Under the pieces are notes generated by a model. The model did not search any database and was not told where the DNA came from. It was given only the letters and a program-made list of their open reading frames with translations. This document shows, piece by piece, positions 1 to 5,792 of a stretch of DNA of 6,104 nucleotides (position 1 is its first letter; every line of letters starts with the position of its first letter). This DNA comes from JBGOUJ01 sp041477005 (GTDB taxonomy: Bacteria; Acidobacteriota; Terriglobia; Bryobacterales; JACQDG01), in assembly GCA_041477005.1 (NCBI GenBank), contig JBGOUJ010000473.1:1-6104 (forward strand), in the 5' to 3' direction. Made by a program: the position numbers and the translations under genes.

Positions 1-426
1 CATCTCCACCGAAGCGATGTGCTCAAACGGAATCCAAAGATAAGCGCCGGCGGCGTAAACCTCGAGGCGGGGTCCGATGTCGGGATCAGCGTCGCGGATC
101 GATTGGAACGGCTTGCCGTTCAGGGTTCCGGGGGGCGAGCCGGCCGCCGGCGCCGTCGGATAATCCTGCTTCTGAAACAACTCGTGGCGGGTTCTCTCGG
201 CGTGCAGCGCCGAGTAATACAGGACGGCCCCCAGTTCCGTCTGGTTGCCGCCCTGCGCCAGAACGGCCAACTGCTTCTCGGCGCGATCGTACTGCCCGGA
301 AAAGCACAGCAACTCGAACAGAAACGTTCGCTGCGCGACGTTGGCAGGGCTGTTGCGAAGATACGCACTGAGCGCAGCCTCCGCCTCCCGGACCTTCCCC
401 GCGTCGAGAAGTTCCTTCGCTGTCAT
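1..426 (-). CDS. tagJ: T6SS accessory protein TagJ (ImpE family), N-terminal 142 residues, cut by the left edge
   Basis: This open frame starts at ATG 426 and is still open at the window edge, so the C-terminus is missing. Residues 1-80 look like TPR-type helical repeats (LLDAGKVREAEAALSAYL, FLFELLCFSGQYDRAEKQL). Residues 102-137 carry the ImpE/TagJ signature: FQSIRDADPDIGPRLEVY, then YLWIPFEHI. In studied T6SSs, TagJ (HsiE1 in Pseudomonas) binds the sheath protein TssB and is thought to tune sheath turnover; it acts in the cytoplasm and many T6SSs lack it. It lies 9 bases after hcp, and its weak Shine-Dalgarno (AAGG, 434-437) overlaps the hcp stop codon, so translational coupling is likely. 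The family is recognised from sequence pattern only, but the position after hcp fits well. Confidence 0.88.
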   Translation of the reverse strand, partial: MTAKELLDAGKVREAEAALSAYLRNSPANVAQRTFLFELLCFSGQYDRAEKQLAVLAQGGNQTELGAVLYYSALHAERTRHELFQKQDYPTAPAAGSPPGTLNGKPFQSIRDADPDIGPRLEVYAAGAYLWIPFEHIASVEM

Positions 427-435
427 CTAGTGGCC

Positions 436-942
436 TTACTCGAGATTGCTGGGCGCTGCGTAATCGGCTTTCAGCGTCTCCAGATCGTAGCCTTTCCGGA
501 TGGCGGCGTCGAGCGACCCATCATCTTTCTCCGGCCGATAAGCTATCTCCACCCCCTGGAAGGCAAAGCTGACCGATTCGGTGGGGTTCTCATTGCTGCC
601 CGACAACTGCACCGACGTGATCAGCGCGTCCTTACAATAGATGCGGAAGTAATCCTGCTGTTTGTCACCGACCGGCTTGTCGTACAGGATGTACACCTCC
701 TTCAAGATATCGCCGGACGCGCAATGGTCGGCCAGAAGAGCGGAGGTCTTGTCCAGAACCTTCATGATAGTCAGGTTCGAAAAGTCCGCCCGTCCTGCCT
801 TGGCTTCCTTACCGGAGGCGCCAGCGCCGTAAACCGAAGTCTGGCTGACACCCCAGCTAAAGGAAAGTACGTCAATGCACTTTGCTTTGCTCCCGCTGGG
901 ACCGTCGATCCCATCGATATACAGATACGCGTTTACAGCCAC
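436..942 (-). CDS. hcp: Hcp (TssD), T6SS inner-tube protein
   Basis: The 168-residue protein matches the Hcp family in length and pattern. It opens with AVNAYLYIDGIDGPSGS, has FSWGVSQ at residues 28-34 and the conserved FSNLTIMKVLDKTS at 54-67, and ends its beta-barrel with VSFAFQGVEIAYRP at 124-137. A charged tail of about 30 residues follows. Hcp forms hexameric rings that stack into the tube inside the TssB/TssC sheath; it is fired into target cells and can carry small effectors. The start is a GTG at 942, supported by a good Shine-Dalgarno seven bases upstream and by the family's usual N-terminus. It lies between tssC (61-base gap, no terminator or promoter seen) and tagJ. No effector domain is fused to it. 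Confidence 0.95.
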   Translation of the reverse strand: MAVNAYLYIDGIDGPSGSKAKCIDVLSFSWGVSQTSVYGAGASGKEAKAGRADFSNLTIMKVLDKTSALLADHCASGDILKEVYILYDKPVGDKQQDYFRIYCKDALITSVQLSGSNENPTESVSFAFQGVEIAYRPEKDDGSLDAAIRKGYDLETLKADYAAPSNLE

Positions 943-949
943 GTTGTTG

Positions 950-956
950 TCCTCTC
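950..956 (-). promoter_or_regulatory. Shine-Dalgarno of hcp (fixes a GTG start)
   Basis: On the minus strand this reads GAGAGGA, seven bases before GTG 942. No in-frame ATG offers a full Hcp N-terminus, so this site decides the GTG start. A strong site suits a structural protein made in many copies. Confidence 0.7.
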
Positions 957-1003
957 TTTCCCGCTAATCTCTGTTGCAACCAAAATGACGACCGCAATCC
1001 GGC

Positions 1004-2491
1004 TTACTTCGCCGGGGCGGGCAGATCAGCCACCAGCCGCAGTGAAACAGTCAACTCTTCCAACTGGAAGTGCGGTCGTAGAAACGCAACCGCCCGATAC
1101 ACACCGGGCTTGCCCGGAATCTCCGAAACATCCACCCGTGCTTCCCGCAACGGACAGCGCGCTTTCATCTGGGGCGACGCTGTGTCGTCCGGAATGACGT
1201 ACCGGGTGATCCATCGGTTTAGGAAAAGTTCCGCTTCGGTACGGGACATGAAACTGCCGATCTTGTCCCGCATCATGGCCTTCAGATAGTGTGCGAAACG
1301 GGAAACGGCCATGATGTACGGCAACTGGGTGGACAGCCGCGCGTTGGCATTGGCTGAGTCCTTATCGTAGATCTTGGGCTTCTGGGCTGTCTGCCCGCCG
1401 AAGAAGGCGGCGTAATCGGTTCCCTTGCAGTGCACCAGAGGGAGAAAGCCGAGGTCGGAAAGCTCCTTCTCCCGGCGGTCCGTGATGGGCACCTCGGTGG
1501 GGCACTTCATCGCGATATCGCCTTCATCGGTGTAGAAGTTGTGGACCGGCAGGCCCTCCACCAGCCCGCCTCCTTCCACGCCGCGCATGGCTACGCACAT
1601 GCCGTACTGCGCAAACGAGTTGGTCATGCGCGTGCCGAGGGAATACGCCGCGTTCATCCAGAGATACTTGGAGTGATCGGTTCCGTCCACGTGCTCCTCA
1701 TAGTTGAACGCCTCGACGGGCTTGGTCTCTTTCCCATAGGGGAGGCGGCTCAGCGTTCTCGGCAGGCACAACGCCACATAACGCGAATCTTCGGTCTGCC
1801 GGAAAGCCTTCCACTTGGCATATTCGGTGGTGTCGAAAATCTTCGCCAGATCGCGGGGATTGTGCAGGTTGGTAAAGCTCTCCATGTTAAACAGATCCGG
1901 TGCGGCGGCGGTGACGAAAGGCGCGTGGGCGGAGGCCGCCACCTGGGAGACGCGTTCCAGCAGCTCGACGTCTTCCGGGTGCTTGCCGAACTCGTAATCC
2001 CCGATCAGCGCCCCAAACGGGGAGCCGCCGAAGACGCCATACTCCTCTTCGTAAACCTTCTTGAACAGCGCGCTCTGATCGAATTCCGGCGCCCGCTGCA
2101 GGTCGCGCAACATCTCCTTCTTGGAGCAGTTCATGACCTTGATCTTCAACATCGTTCCGGTCTCGCTCTGATCCATCAGGTGCTTCAGGCCGCGCCACGA
2201 CCCTTCCAGCTTCTGGAAGCTCGCATGGTGCATGATTTCATTCAACTGAATGGAGAGAAGATGATCGATCTGCGCGATGCGCGCGTTGATCATCACCTCG
2301 GCGTCCTTAGCGATGGTCATGGAGCCGTCCAGGACCTGCGCCACGAACTCCTTGACGAGATTCTTGCCGCGCTCCTTGGCGGCCGTATCCGTCCCGAACC
2401 GGCCTTCTTCAACGATCTGATCGAGCAACCCCTTCTCCAGGACCTGCTCGGTGGTTGCTGCCGACTGCGCCGCGCTCTTCGCTTCAGCCAT
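1004..2491 (-). CDS. tssC: TssC (VipB/EvpB), large subunit of the T6SS contractile sheath
   Basis: The 495 residues are the normal length for TssC. Family landmarks appear in order: DHLLSIQLNEIMHHASFQKL at 76-95 with EGSWRGL following, ALIGDYEFGKHPED at 161-174, APFVTAAAPDLF at 190-201, LCLPRTLSRLPYG at 241-253, GTRMTNSFAQYGMCVAMRGV at 286-305, MKCPTEVPITDRRE at 328-341, LSDLGFLPLVHCKGTDYAAF at 344-363, and the C-terminal stretch ending in RPHFQLEELTVSLRLVADLP. TssC pairs with TssB in the cytoplasmic sheath, which contracts around the Hcp tube and is then disassembled by the ClpV ATPase. Its ATG lies inside the last codons of tssB (8-base overlap, ATGGCTGA), with a GGAGGG-type ribosome site inside tssB, as expected for partners made in equal amounts. 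No damage is seen. Confidence 0.97.
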   Translation of the reverse strand: MAEAKSAAQSAATTEQVLEKGLLDQIVEEGRFGTDTAAKERGKNLVKEFVAQVLDGSMTIAKDAEVMINARIAQIDHLLSIQLNEIMHHASFQKLEGSWRGLKHLMDQSETGTMLKIKVMNCSKKEMLRDLQRAPEFDQSALFKKVYEEEYGVFGGSPFGALIGDYEFGKHPEDVELLERVSQVAASAHAPFVTAAAPDLFNMESFTNLHNPRDLAKIFDTTEYAKWKAFRQTEDSRYVALCLPRTLSRLPYGKETKPVEAFNYEEHVDGTDHSKYLWMNAAYSLGTRMTNSFAQYGMCVAMRGVEGGGLVEGLPVHNFYTDEGDIAMKCPTEVPITDRREKELSDLGFLPLVHCKGTDYAAFFGGQTAQKPKIYDKDSANANARLSTQLPYIMAVSRFAHYLKAMMRDKIGSFMSRTEAELFLNRWITRYVIPDDTASPQMKARCPLREARVDVSEIPGKPGVYRAVAFLRPHFQLEELTVSLRLVADLPAPAK

Positions 2492-3008
2492 TGGAGCCTC
2501 CCTCCTTCTCGCCCACCTCCCCCTTCAGCTTTTCCATCTTCTCCGAATTGCCGACCGCATCGAGCAGCGCTTCTTCGAGCTTGTCGTTGCCTTGCAGGCT
2601 GCCCCGCAGGTCCGAGAGGCGCGTGCGCAAGTCGAGCAGCTCCTTGAGCGGCTTCACCTGCTTGGCGACCTGCTCCGGCTCGAAGTCGTCCATGCTCTTG
2701 AAGCGCAGGTCGATCTTCAGATTGGGGGCGTTGGAATCTTCGCTGAGTTTGTTTTCCACGGCGAAGGACAGATGGGGCTTCATGCCCTCCAGAACCGTGT
2801 CAAAGTTGTCGGGGTTGACCTCTACGAACTTCCGATCCTTCAGCTTGGGCAAAGGCTGCTCGGGCTGGCCGGTAAAATCGCCGAGGACGCCGACGACGAA
2901 GGGCAGTTCCTTCAACTCGATCGCTCCGCCCACCTCCACGTCGTAAGTGATGTGGACGCGGGGGGAGCGCACGCGATCCAGTTTGTGTTGTAAGCTTTCC
3001 CTGGCCAT
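2484..3008 (-). CDS. tssB: TssB (VipA), small subunit of the T6SS contractile sheath
   Basis: The 174-residue protein has the normal TssB length and pattern: RVHITYDVEVGGAIELKELP at 17-36, FVVGVLGDFTGQP at 37-49, the DRKFVEVNPDNFD segment at 58-70, FKSMDDFEPEQVAKQV at 103-118, and a helical C-terminus with LLDLRTRLSDLRGSLQGND at 124-142. It assembles with TssC into the sheath; its N-terminal region is where TagJ docks in Pseudomonas. The ATG at 3008 follows a perfect AGGAGG (spacing 4, slightly short) and lies about 30 bases from the predicted transcript start. The gene overlaps tssC by 8 bases and heads the operon tssB-tssC-hcp-tagJ. The next gene upstream is not a T6SS gene, so this is the right-hand edge of the cluster. 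Confidence 0.96.
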   Translation of the reverse strand: MARESLQHKLDRVRSPRVHITYDVEVGGAIELKELPFVVGVLGDFTGQPEQPLPKLKDRKFVEVNPDNFDTVLEGMKPHLSFAVENKLSEDSNAPNLKIDLRFKSMDDFEPEQVAKQVKPLKELLDLRTRLSDLRGSLQGNDKLEEALLDAVGNSEKMEKLKGEVGEKEGGSNG

Positions 3009-3045
3009 ATGGCCTCCTATAGCCGAACGTTACGGTCAAACACAC

Positions 3046-3074
3046 ACTATATGCCTGTAATCCTGGTACGTCAA
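3046..3074 (-). promoter_or_regulatory. Sigma-70-type promoter of the tssB operon
   Basis: Read on the minus strand, TTGACG (3069-3074) stands 17 bases before TATAGT (3046-3051). Each box matches five of six consensus bases, and the spacing is optimal. Transcription would start near 3039, giving a leader of about 30 bases that contains the AGGAGG of tssB. No sigma-54 box (GG-N10-GC), which drives some T6SS operons, is evident here. No operator is recognisable. The call rests on consensus match only. Confidence 0.65.
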
Positions 3075-3155
3075 GTGGAACAGGCCTCCAAGATTTGGCG
3101 GCCCCCCCCGGCCATGGGCCAGTTCCCAAAAAGCAGCCCCAACTCTCGCGAAGTG

Positions 3156-3331
3156 ATGCGCATTGAATTCACAAGATCGCTGGAGACTACTTCGCTACGG
3201 AGACCGCGGCGGGACTGTTGCTATACGAAGAGTTCCTCGCTTTCAGCACGCCCGCCGCAGATGCGTACGCGCGGCCGGAAGTCGCCAAGGATCTCGATCG
3301 CGCACGCCCTGGTGGTAACAGCGAGGGGTAG
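3156..3331 (+). pseudogene. Possible remnant of an unidentified gene (frameshifted C-terminal piece)
   Basis: From 3173 to the TAG at 3329-3331 the plus strand encodes 52 residues that look like real protein: KIAGDYFATETAAGLLLYEE, then FLAFSTPAADAYARPEVAKD, then LDRARPGGNSEG. Third codon positions are mostly G or C. This frame has no usable start: a TGA at 3164-3166 closes it on the left. The overlapping frame supplies ATG (3156) followed by RIEF, so removing one base near 3171 would give MRIEF?KIAGDYF and so on. That is the pattern of a short gene or gene tail broken by a frameshift. I do not recognise the family. It sits in the 369-base gap between tssB and the aminotransferase and reads away from tssB. 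It could still be a chance open frame. Confidence 0.3.
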
Positions 3332-3377
3332 CACGCCCGAGGCTCTGACGGCCCGCTGGACCCGCTGCCGCGGCTCG

Positions 3378-4637
3378 TCAGACCGCCGCTGCCACCGCGT
3401 GCACGGCGCGGTCGACGTCTTCCATCGTGTTGTAGACATGCGGGCAGAGGCGGAGGCCTCCGGTGGGGGCGCCGGCGATGCCGTGTTTGGCGTAAAGCTC
3501 GGCGTAGACCTTCTTGTAGTCGGCGCTCGCGAAAGTCATGATGCAGACGCCGGCGCTCAGGTGGGGATCCAGGGGGGTCACCAGGTTGACGCCGCGGATT
3601 TTGGCCAATCCTTCCTTCAGGGCGGCGGCCAGCTCCATCACGCGCGCTTCGACCCGGTCGAAGCCGATGACGCGGTGGAAATCGACGGCCGTGCCGACTG
3701 CCGCCAGGCAGGCGTCGTCGCGCTGGCCCAGGACCTCGAACTTGCGCGCGCCTTTGGCATCGGTCTCGACCCTGTTGCCCCAGCCGGCGGCCACTACGCT
3801 CGGCCACAGCTCGGCGACGCGCTCCTTTCGCACGTAGAGCACGCCCGCTTCCTTCGGTCCCATCTGCCACTTGTGGGCGCTCGCGGCGTAGGAATCGCAG
3901 CCCATCTGGTGAAGATTGAGGTGCAGCGCTCCCCAGGTCTGGGCGCCGTCGACGTGGGCGTAGATGCCGCGGCGGCGGGCCATCTCGCACAGCTCGTGGG
4001 CGGGCAGCCGGATGCCGGTGTTGTTGGTGACGTAGGTGATGGAGAGCACCCGCGTCTTCGGCGTCAAGCTCTCTTCGAAGAGCTTGAGAATCGCGCCGGC
4101 GTCCTTCACGTCGCGCGGGACGGAGACCCGGCGGACCGTGAAGCCGAAGCGCGCGGCGCGGACGTCCCAGGCCACGCCGTTGGTGGGGTGGTTCAGGTCG
4201 AACAGGACCACCTCGTCGCCGGGCTTGAGCGGGATGCCGTTGTTGATGACGTTGTTCGCTTCGCTGGTGTTGCGGACCAGCGCGATCTCATCCGGGTCGG
4301 CTCCGAGCTGCTCGGCGACCTTGCGGCGGGACTCCTCGAGCGTCCCGGCGAACTTCTCGCGGTTCTGATGGGAGACGTCGGCGTCGATGTCGCGGGTCAG
4401 CTCGGCCACCCGCTCGGCGACCGACCGCGGCGAGGGGCAGAGGTTGGCCGCGTTCATGGGGATTACCCCGCGGCGCAGCGGAAACTGCTCCTTCACCAGA
4501 TTCCAGTAGCTGTCGCCGCCCGCGACGGCGGCCAGCATAGGCCGGAACTGCTCGGTCGAAGCGGCGGCGGATTTCAAGTAGGCGACTCCGGTTACCGTGG
4601 TAAAACCGGCCAGAAACGAACGGCGCGTGGATGGCAT
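3378..4637 (-). CDS. Class V PLP-dependent aminotransferase (isopenicillin-N epimerase/cysteine desulfurase fold) with Tat signal
   Basis: The 419-residue protein begins with a twin-arginine signal: STRRSFLAG at 3-11, a hydrophobic stretch to residue 21, then KSAAAS, so it is probably exported already folded and loaded with cofactor. The rest is fold-type I PLP enzyme, class V: VRNTSEANNVIN at 121-132, DLNHPTNGV at 147-155, ITYVTNNTGIRLP at 200-212, HVDGAQTWGALH at 228-239 (Asp230 and Gln233 near the pyridine ring), and SAHKWQMGPKEAGVLYV at 253-269 with Lys256 as the likely Schiff-base lysine. R396 in GLRLCPHVYNT probably binds a substrate carboxylate. The substrate cannot be told; epimerase, desulfurase and aminotransferase activities all occur in this family. 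The ATG follows AGGAGGG closely. It stands alone, divergent from the hydrolase gene. Confidence 0.9.
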   Translation of the reverse strand: MPSTRRSFLAGFTTVTGVAYLKSAAASTEQFRPMLAAVAGGDSYWNLVKEQFPLRRGVIPMNAANLCPSPRSVAERVAELTRDIDADVSHQNREKFAGTLEESRRKVAEQLGADPDEIALVRNTSEANNVINNGIPLKPGDEVVLFDLNHPTNGVAWDVRAARFGFTVRRVSVPRDVKDAGAILKLFEESLTPKTRVLSITYVTNNTGIRLPAHELCEMARRRGIYAHVDGAQTWGALHLNLHQMGCDSYAASAHKWQMGPKEAGVLYVRKERVAELWPSVVAAGWGNRVETDAKGARKFEVLGQRDDACLAAVGTAVDFHRVIGFDRVEARVMELAAALKEGLAKIRGVNLVTPLDPHLSAGVCIMTFASADYKKVYAELYAKHGIAGAPTGGLRLCPHVYNTMEDVDRAVHAVAAAV

Positions 4638-4655
4638 GGACCCTCCTGGTCAGAC

Positions 4656-4684
4656 ATCATAGCGCAAGGCTGGACGCATTGCAC
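4656..4684 (-). promoter_or_regulatory. Candidate promoter of the class V aminotransferase gene
   Basis: On the minus strand a TATAAT-like TATGAT (4656-4661, five of six) lies 17 bases after a poor -35 box, GTGCAA (4679-4684, three of six). The start point would be near 4649, just before the AGGAGGG ribosome site at 4641-4647, so the leader would be only about 12 bases. Plausible but weak. Confidence 0.35.
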
Positions 4685-4757
4685 GGCGAGAAGCCTCCGG
4701 CCTCCCCGGCGCCATCTGGTGCAGTGCGCTCCCCAACGGGGAAAGGCGAACGGAGAG

Positions 4758-4813
4758 GCAAGAAAGCGAACAGCAAGGCAAAAGGCAAAGTGCAAAAGGC
4801 AAAAGGCAATAAG
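4758..4813 (+). repeat. Degenerate 7-bp tandem repeat, consensus CAAAAGG
   Basis: From 4779 to 4806 four units follow each other: CAAAAGG, CAAAGTG, CAAAAGG, CAAAAGG. Looser units extend left (AGCAAGG at 4772, AGCGAAC at 4765, GCAAGAA at 4758) and right (CAATAAG at 4807). The purine-rich, A-rich tract is unlike its GC-rich surroundings. Seven is not a multiple of three, so it opens all frames alike and yields spurious peptides such as LPFAFCTLPFA on the other strand. It lies between two divergent genes, upstream of both candidate promoters. Arrays of this kind are known from several soil-bacterial genomes; the role is unknown. Confidence 0.75.
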
Positions 4814-4820
4814 CAGGGAT

Positions 4821-4837
4821 GCGCCGCTTCGAGGCGC
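4821..4837. repeat. Short inverted repeat beside the heptamer array
   Basis: GCGCC (4821-4825) and GGCGC (4833-4837) could form a five-pair stem with a seven-base loop. A second register pairs GCCGC (4823-4827) with GCGGC (4836-4840). No T-run follows on either strand, so it is not a convincing terminator. In GC-rich DNA a stem this short may be chance. Confidence 0.3.
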
Positions 4838-4886
4838 GGCACTTTGCCCGCCCCTCGGAGCAACGTGCTGCTCTACGGGCGGATTA

Positions 4887-4916
4887 CGGACATTGCACCT
4901 ACCGGGCAAATATAGT
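4887..4916 (+). promoter_or_regulatory. Candidate promoter of the metallo-beta-lactamase-fold gene
   Basis: CGGACA (4887-4892, four of six) is followed after 18 bases by TATAGT (4911-4916, five of six). The predicted start near 4923 is only about seven bases before the ATG at 4930, so the message would be nearly leaderless. That agrees with the lack of any Shine-Dalgarno before this gene. Confidence 0.45.
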
Positions 4917-4929
4917 CTAATCGTTGGAC

Positions 4930-5646
4930 ATGAGGATCCGATTTCTGGCCTTCGTTTCTACGCTGGCGCTCGCGGGCGCCGCTCTCGCCGCCGACACCGA
5001 GAAGACCTCCGCCGGCGACCTGGTTATCACCCCGATCAAACACGCCAGCCTCATGCTCCAGTTCGGGGGCAAGGTGATTCACGTCGATCCCACGGCCCAG
5101 GGCGATTACTCCAGCATGCCGCGCGCCGACTACATTCTGATCACCGACATTCACGGCGACCACATGGACAAGGCGACGGTAGACAAGCTGAAGAAGGACA
5201 CGACCATCCTCATCGCCCCCGCCGCCGTGCAGAAGACGATCCTGGAAGCTCAGGTGATCAACAACGGCGAGAAGAAGACATTCGGGGATCTCCAGGTCGA
5301 GGCGGTGCCCATGTACAACCTTCAGCGCGGGCCGCAGCCGGGGGCCCTCTATCACACCAAGGGCCGGGGCAACGGCTACGTCCTGACACTCGGCGGCAAG
5401 CGGGTTTACATCGCCGGCGACACCGAGGGCATTCCCGAAATGAGGGCGCTCAAGAATATCGACGTCGCTTTCGTCTGCATGAACCTTCCTTACACCATGA
5501 CGCCGGAGGAGGCCGCCGAAGCGGTCAAGGCTTTCCGGCCCAAGATCGTCTACCCCTATCACTATGGCAAGAGCGACCTCAACATCTTCGTCAACGCTCT
5601 GAAGGGCGAAAAGGGCATCGAGGTTCGGCTGCGGCAGTGGTACTGA
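4930..5646 (+). CDS. Secreted metallo-beta-lactamase-fold hydrolase (UlaG/UPF0173-like)
   Basis: From ATG 4930 the protein has 238 residues. Residues 1-20 form a Sec signal peptide (MRIRF, hydrophobic core, ALA with cleavage before or after the next Ala), so it should be periplasmic. The metallo-beta-lactamase core follows: ITPIKHASLMLQFGGKVIHV at 33-52, DPTAQGDYS at 53-61, the metal motif DIHGDHMD at 73-80, IAGDTEG at 161-167 with Asp164, and YPYHYGKSD at 208-216 with His211. The usual HxHxDH motif reads D73-x-H75-x-D77-H78, so the first histidine is an aspartate. The pattern resembles the small Lactamase_B_3 group that includes UlaG-like lactonases; the substrate is unknown and antibiotic hydrolysis is not implied. 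A TTG at 4924 is an alternative start, but ATG gives the cleaner signal peptide. No Shine-Dalgarno is seen. Confidence 0.88.
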   Translation: MRIRFLAFVSTLALAGAALAADTEKTSAGDLVITPIKHASLMLQFGGKVIHVDPTAQGDYSSMPRADYILITDIHGDHMDKATVDKLKKDTTILIAPAAVQKTILEAQVINNGEKKTFGDLQVEAVPMYNLQRGPQPGALYHTKGRGNGYVLTLGGKRVYIAGDTEGIPEMRALKNIDVAFVCMNLPYTMTPEEAAEAVKAFRPKIVYPYHYGKSDLNIFVNALKGEKGIEVRLRQWY

Positions 5647-5675
5647 AGAAAGGGCGATGGTGTGACCGAAGCCGT

Positions 5676-5792
5676 CTACCGCGCCGTGTTTGTCAGGTTG
5701 GCCGGGATCAGGCCATGCGTCTCCGGGTCCAGTTTGCCTTGGGTGGCGCCGAGCGAAAACGGCGTGCAGTTCGGCTGCCGAGCCGGCCCTGA
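5676..5792 (-). other. In-frame open extension after the GNAT stop, ending in a copy of the gene's tail
   Basis: Past the TAA of the acetyltransferase (5793-5795) the same frame stays open for 38 codons to a TAG at 5676-5678. The peptide reads SGPARQPNCTPFSLGATQGK, then LDPETHGLIPANLTNTAR. Its LIPANL repeats the LIPANL of the real C-terminus, in the same frame, 36 codons later. This may be a duplicated or displaced gene end, or part of an interspersed repeat. It has no start of its own and is probably not translated. Confidence 0.4.
5693..5713 (+). repeat. 21-bp direct repeat, copy 1 (intergenic)
   Basis: Twenty-one bases starting TCAGGTTGGCCGGGATC are identical to those at 5801-5821. This copy lies between the hydrolase stop and the GNAT stop. 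On the minus strand it encodes LIPANL in the frame of the GNAT gene but beyond its stop. Confidence 0.9.

Noticed and set aside
19..1197. A 392-residue plus-strand open frame
   Set aside because: It is antisense to tagJ, hcp and the end of tssC, all of which show clear family motifs.
1430..2647. A 405-residue plus-strand open frame
   Set aside because: It is antisense to tssC and part of tssB and shows no domain pattern.
4657..4909. Small minus-strand open frames across the heptamer repeat
   Set aside because: Their LPFAFC-type peptides come from translating the 7-base repeat, and they have no start context or family.
4873..5562. A 229-residue minus-strand open frame
   Set aside because: It is the antisense shadow of the hydrolase, which has a signal peptide and metal ligands in the plus frame.
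5772..5785. Hairpin CGGCT-GCCG-AGCCG between the converging hydrolase and GNAT genes, considered as a terminator
   Set aside because: The stem has only five pairs and no T-run follows on either strand.
3009..5792. A 927-residue plus-strand open frame
   Set aside because: It runs antisense through the whole aminotransferase gene and out of frame through the hydrolase, with arginine- and glycine-rich low-quality sequence. Biased GC-rich codons opposite a real gene produce such frames. Its ATG exists only because the tssB start lies in the palindrome CATATG.
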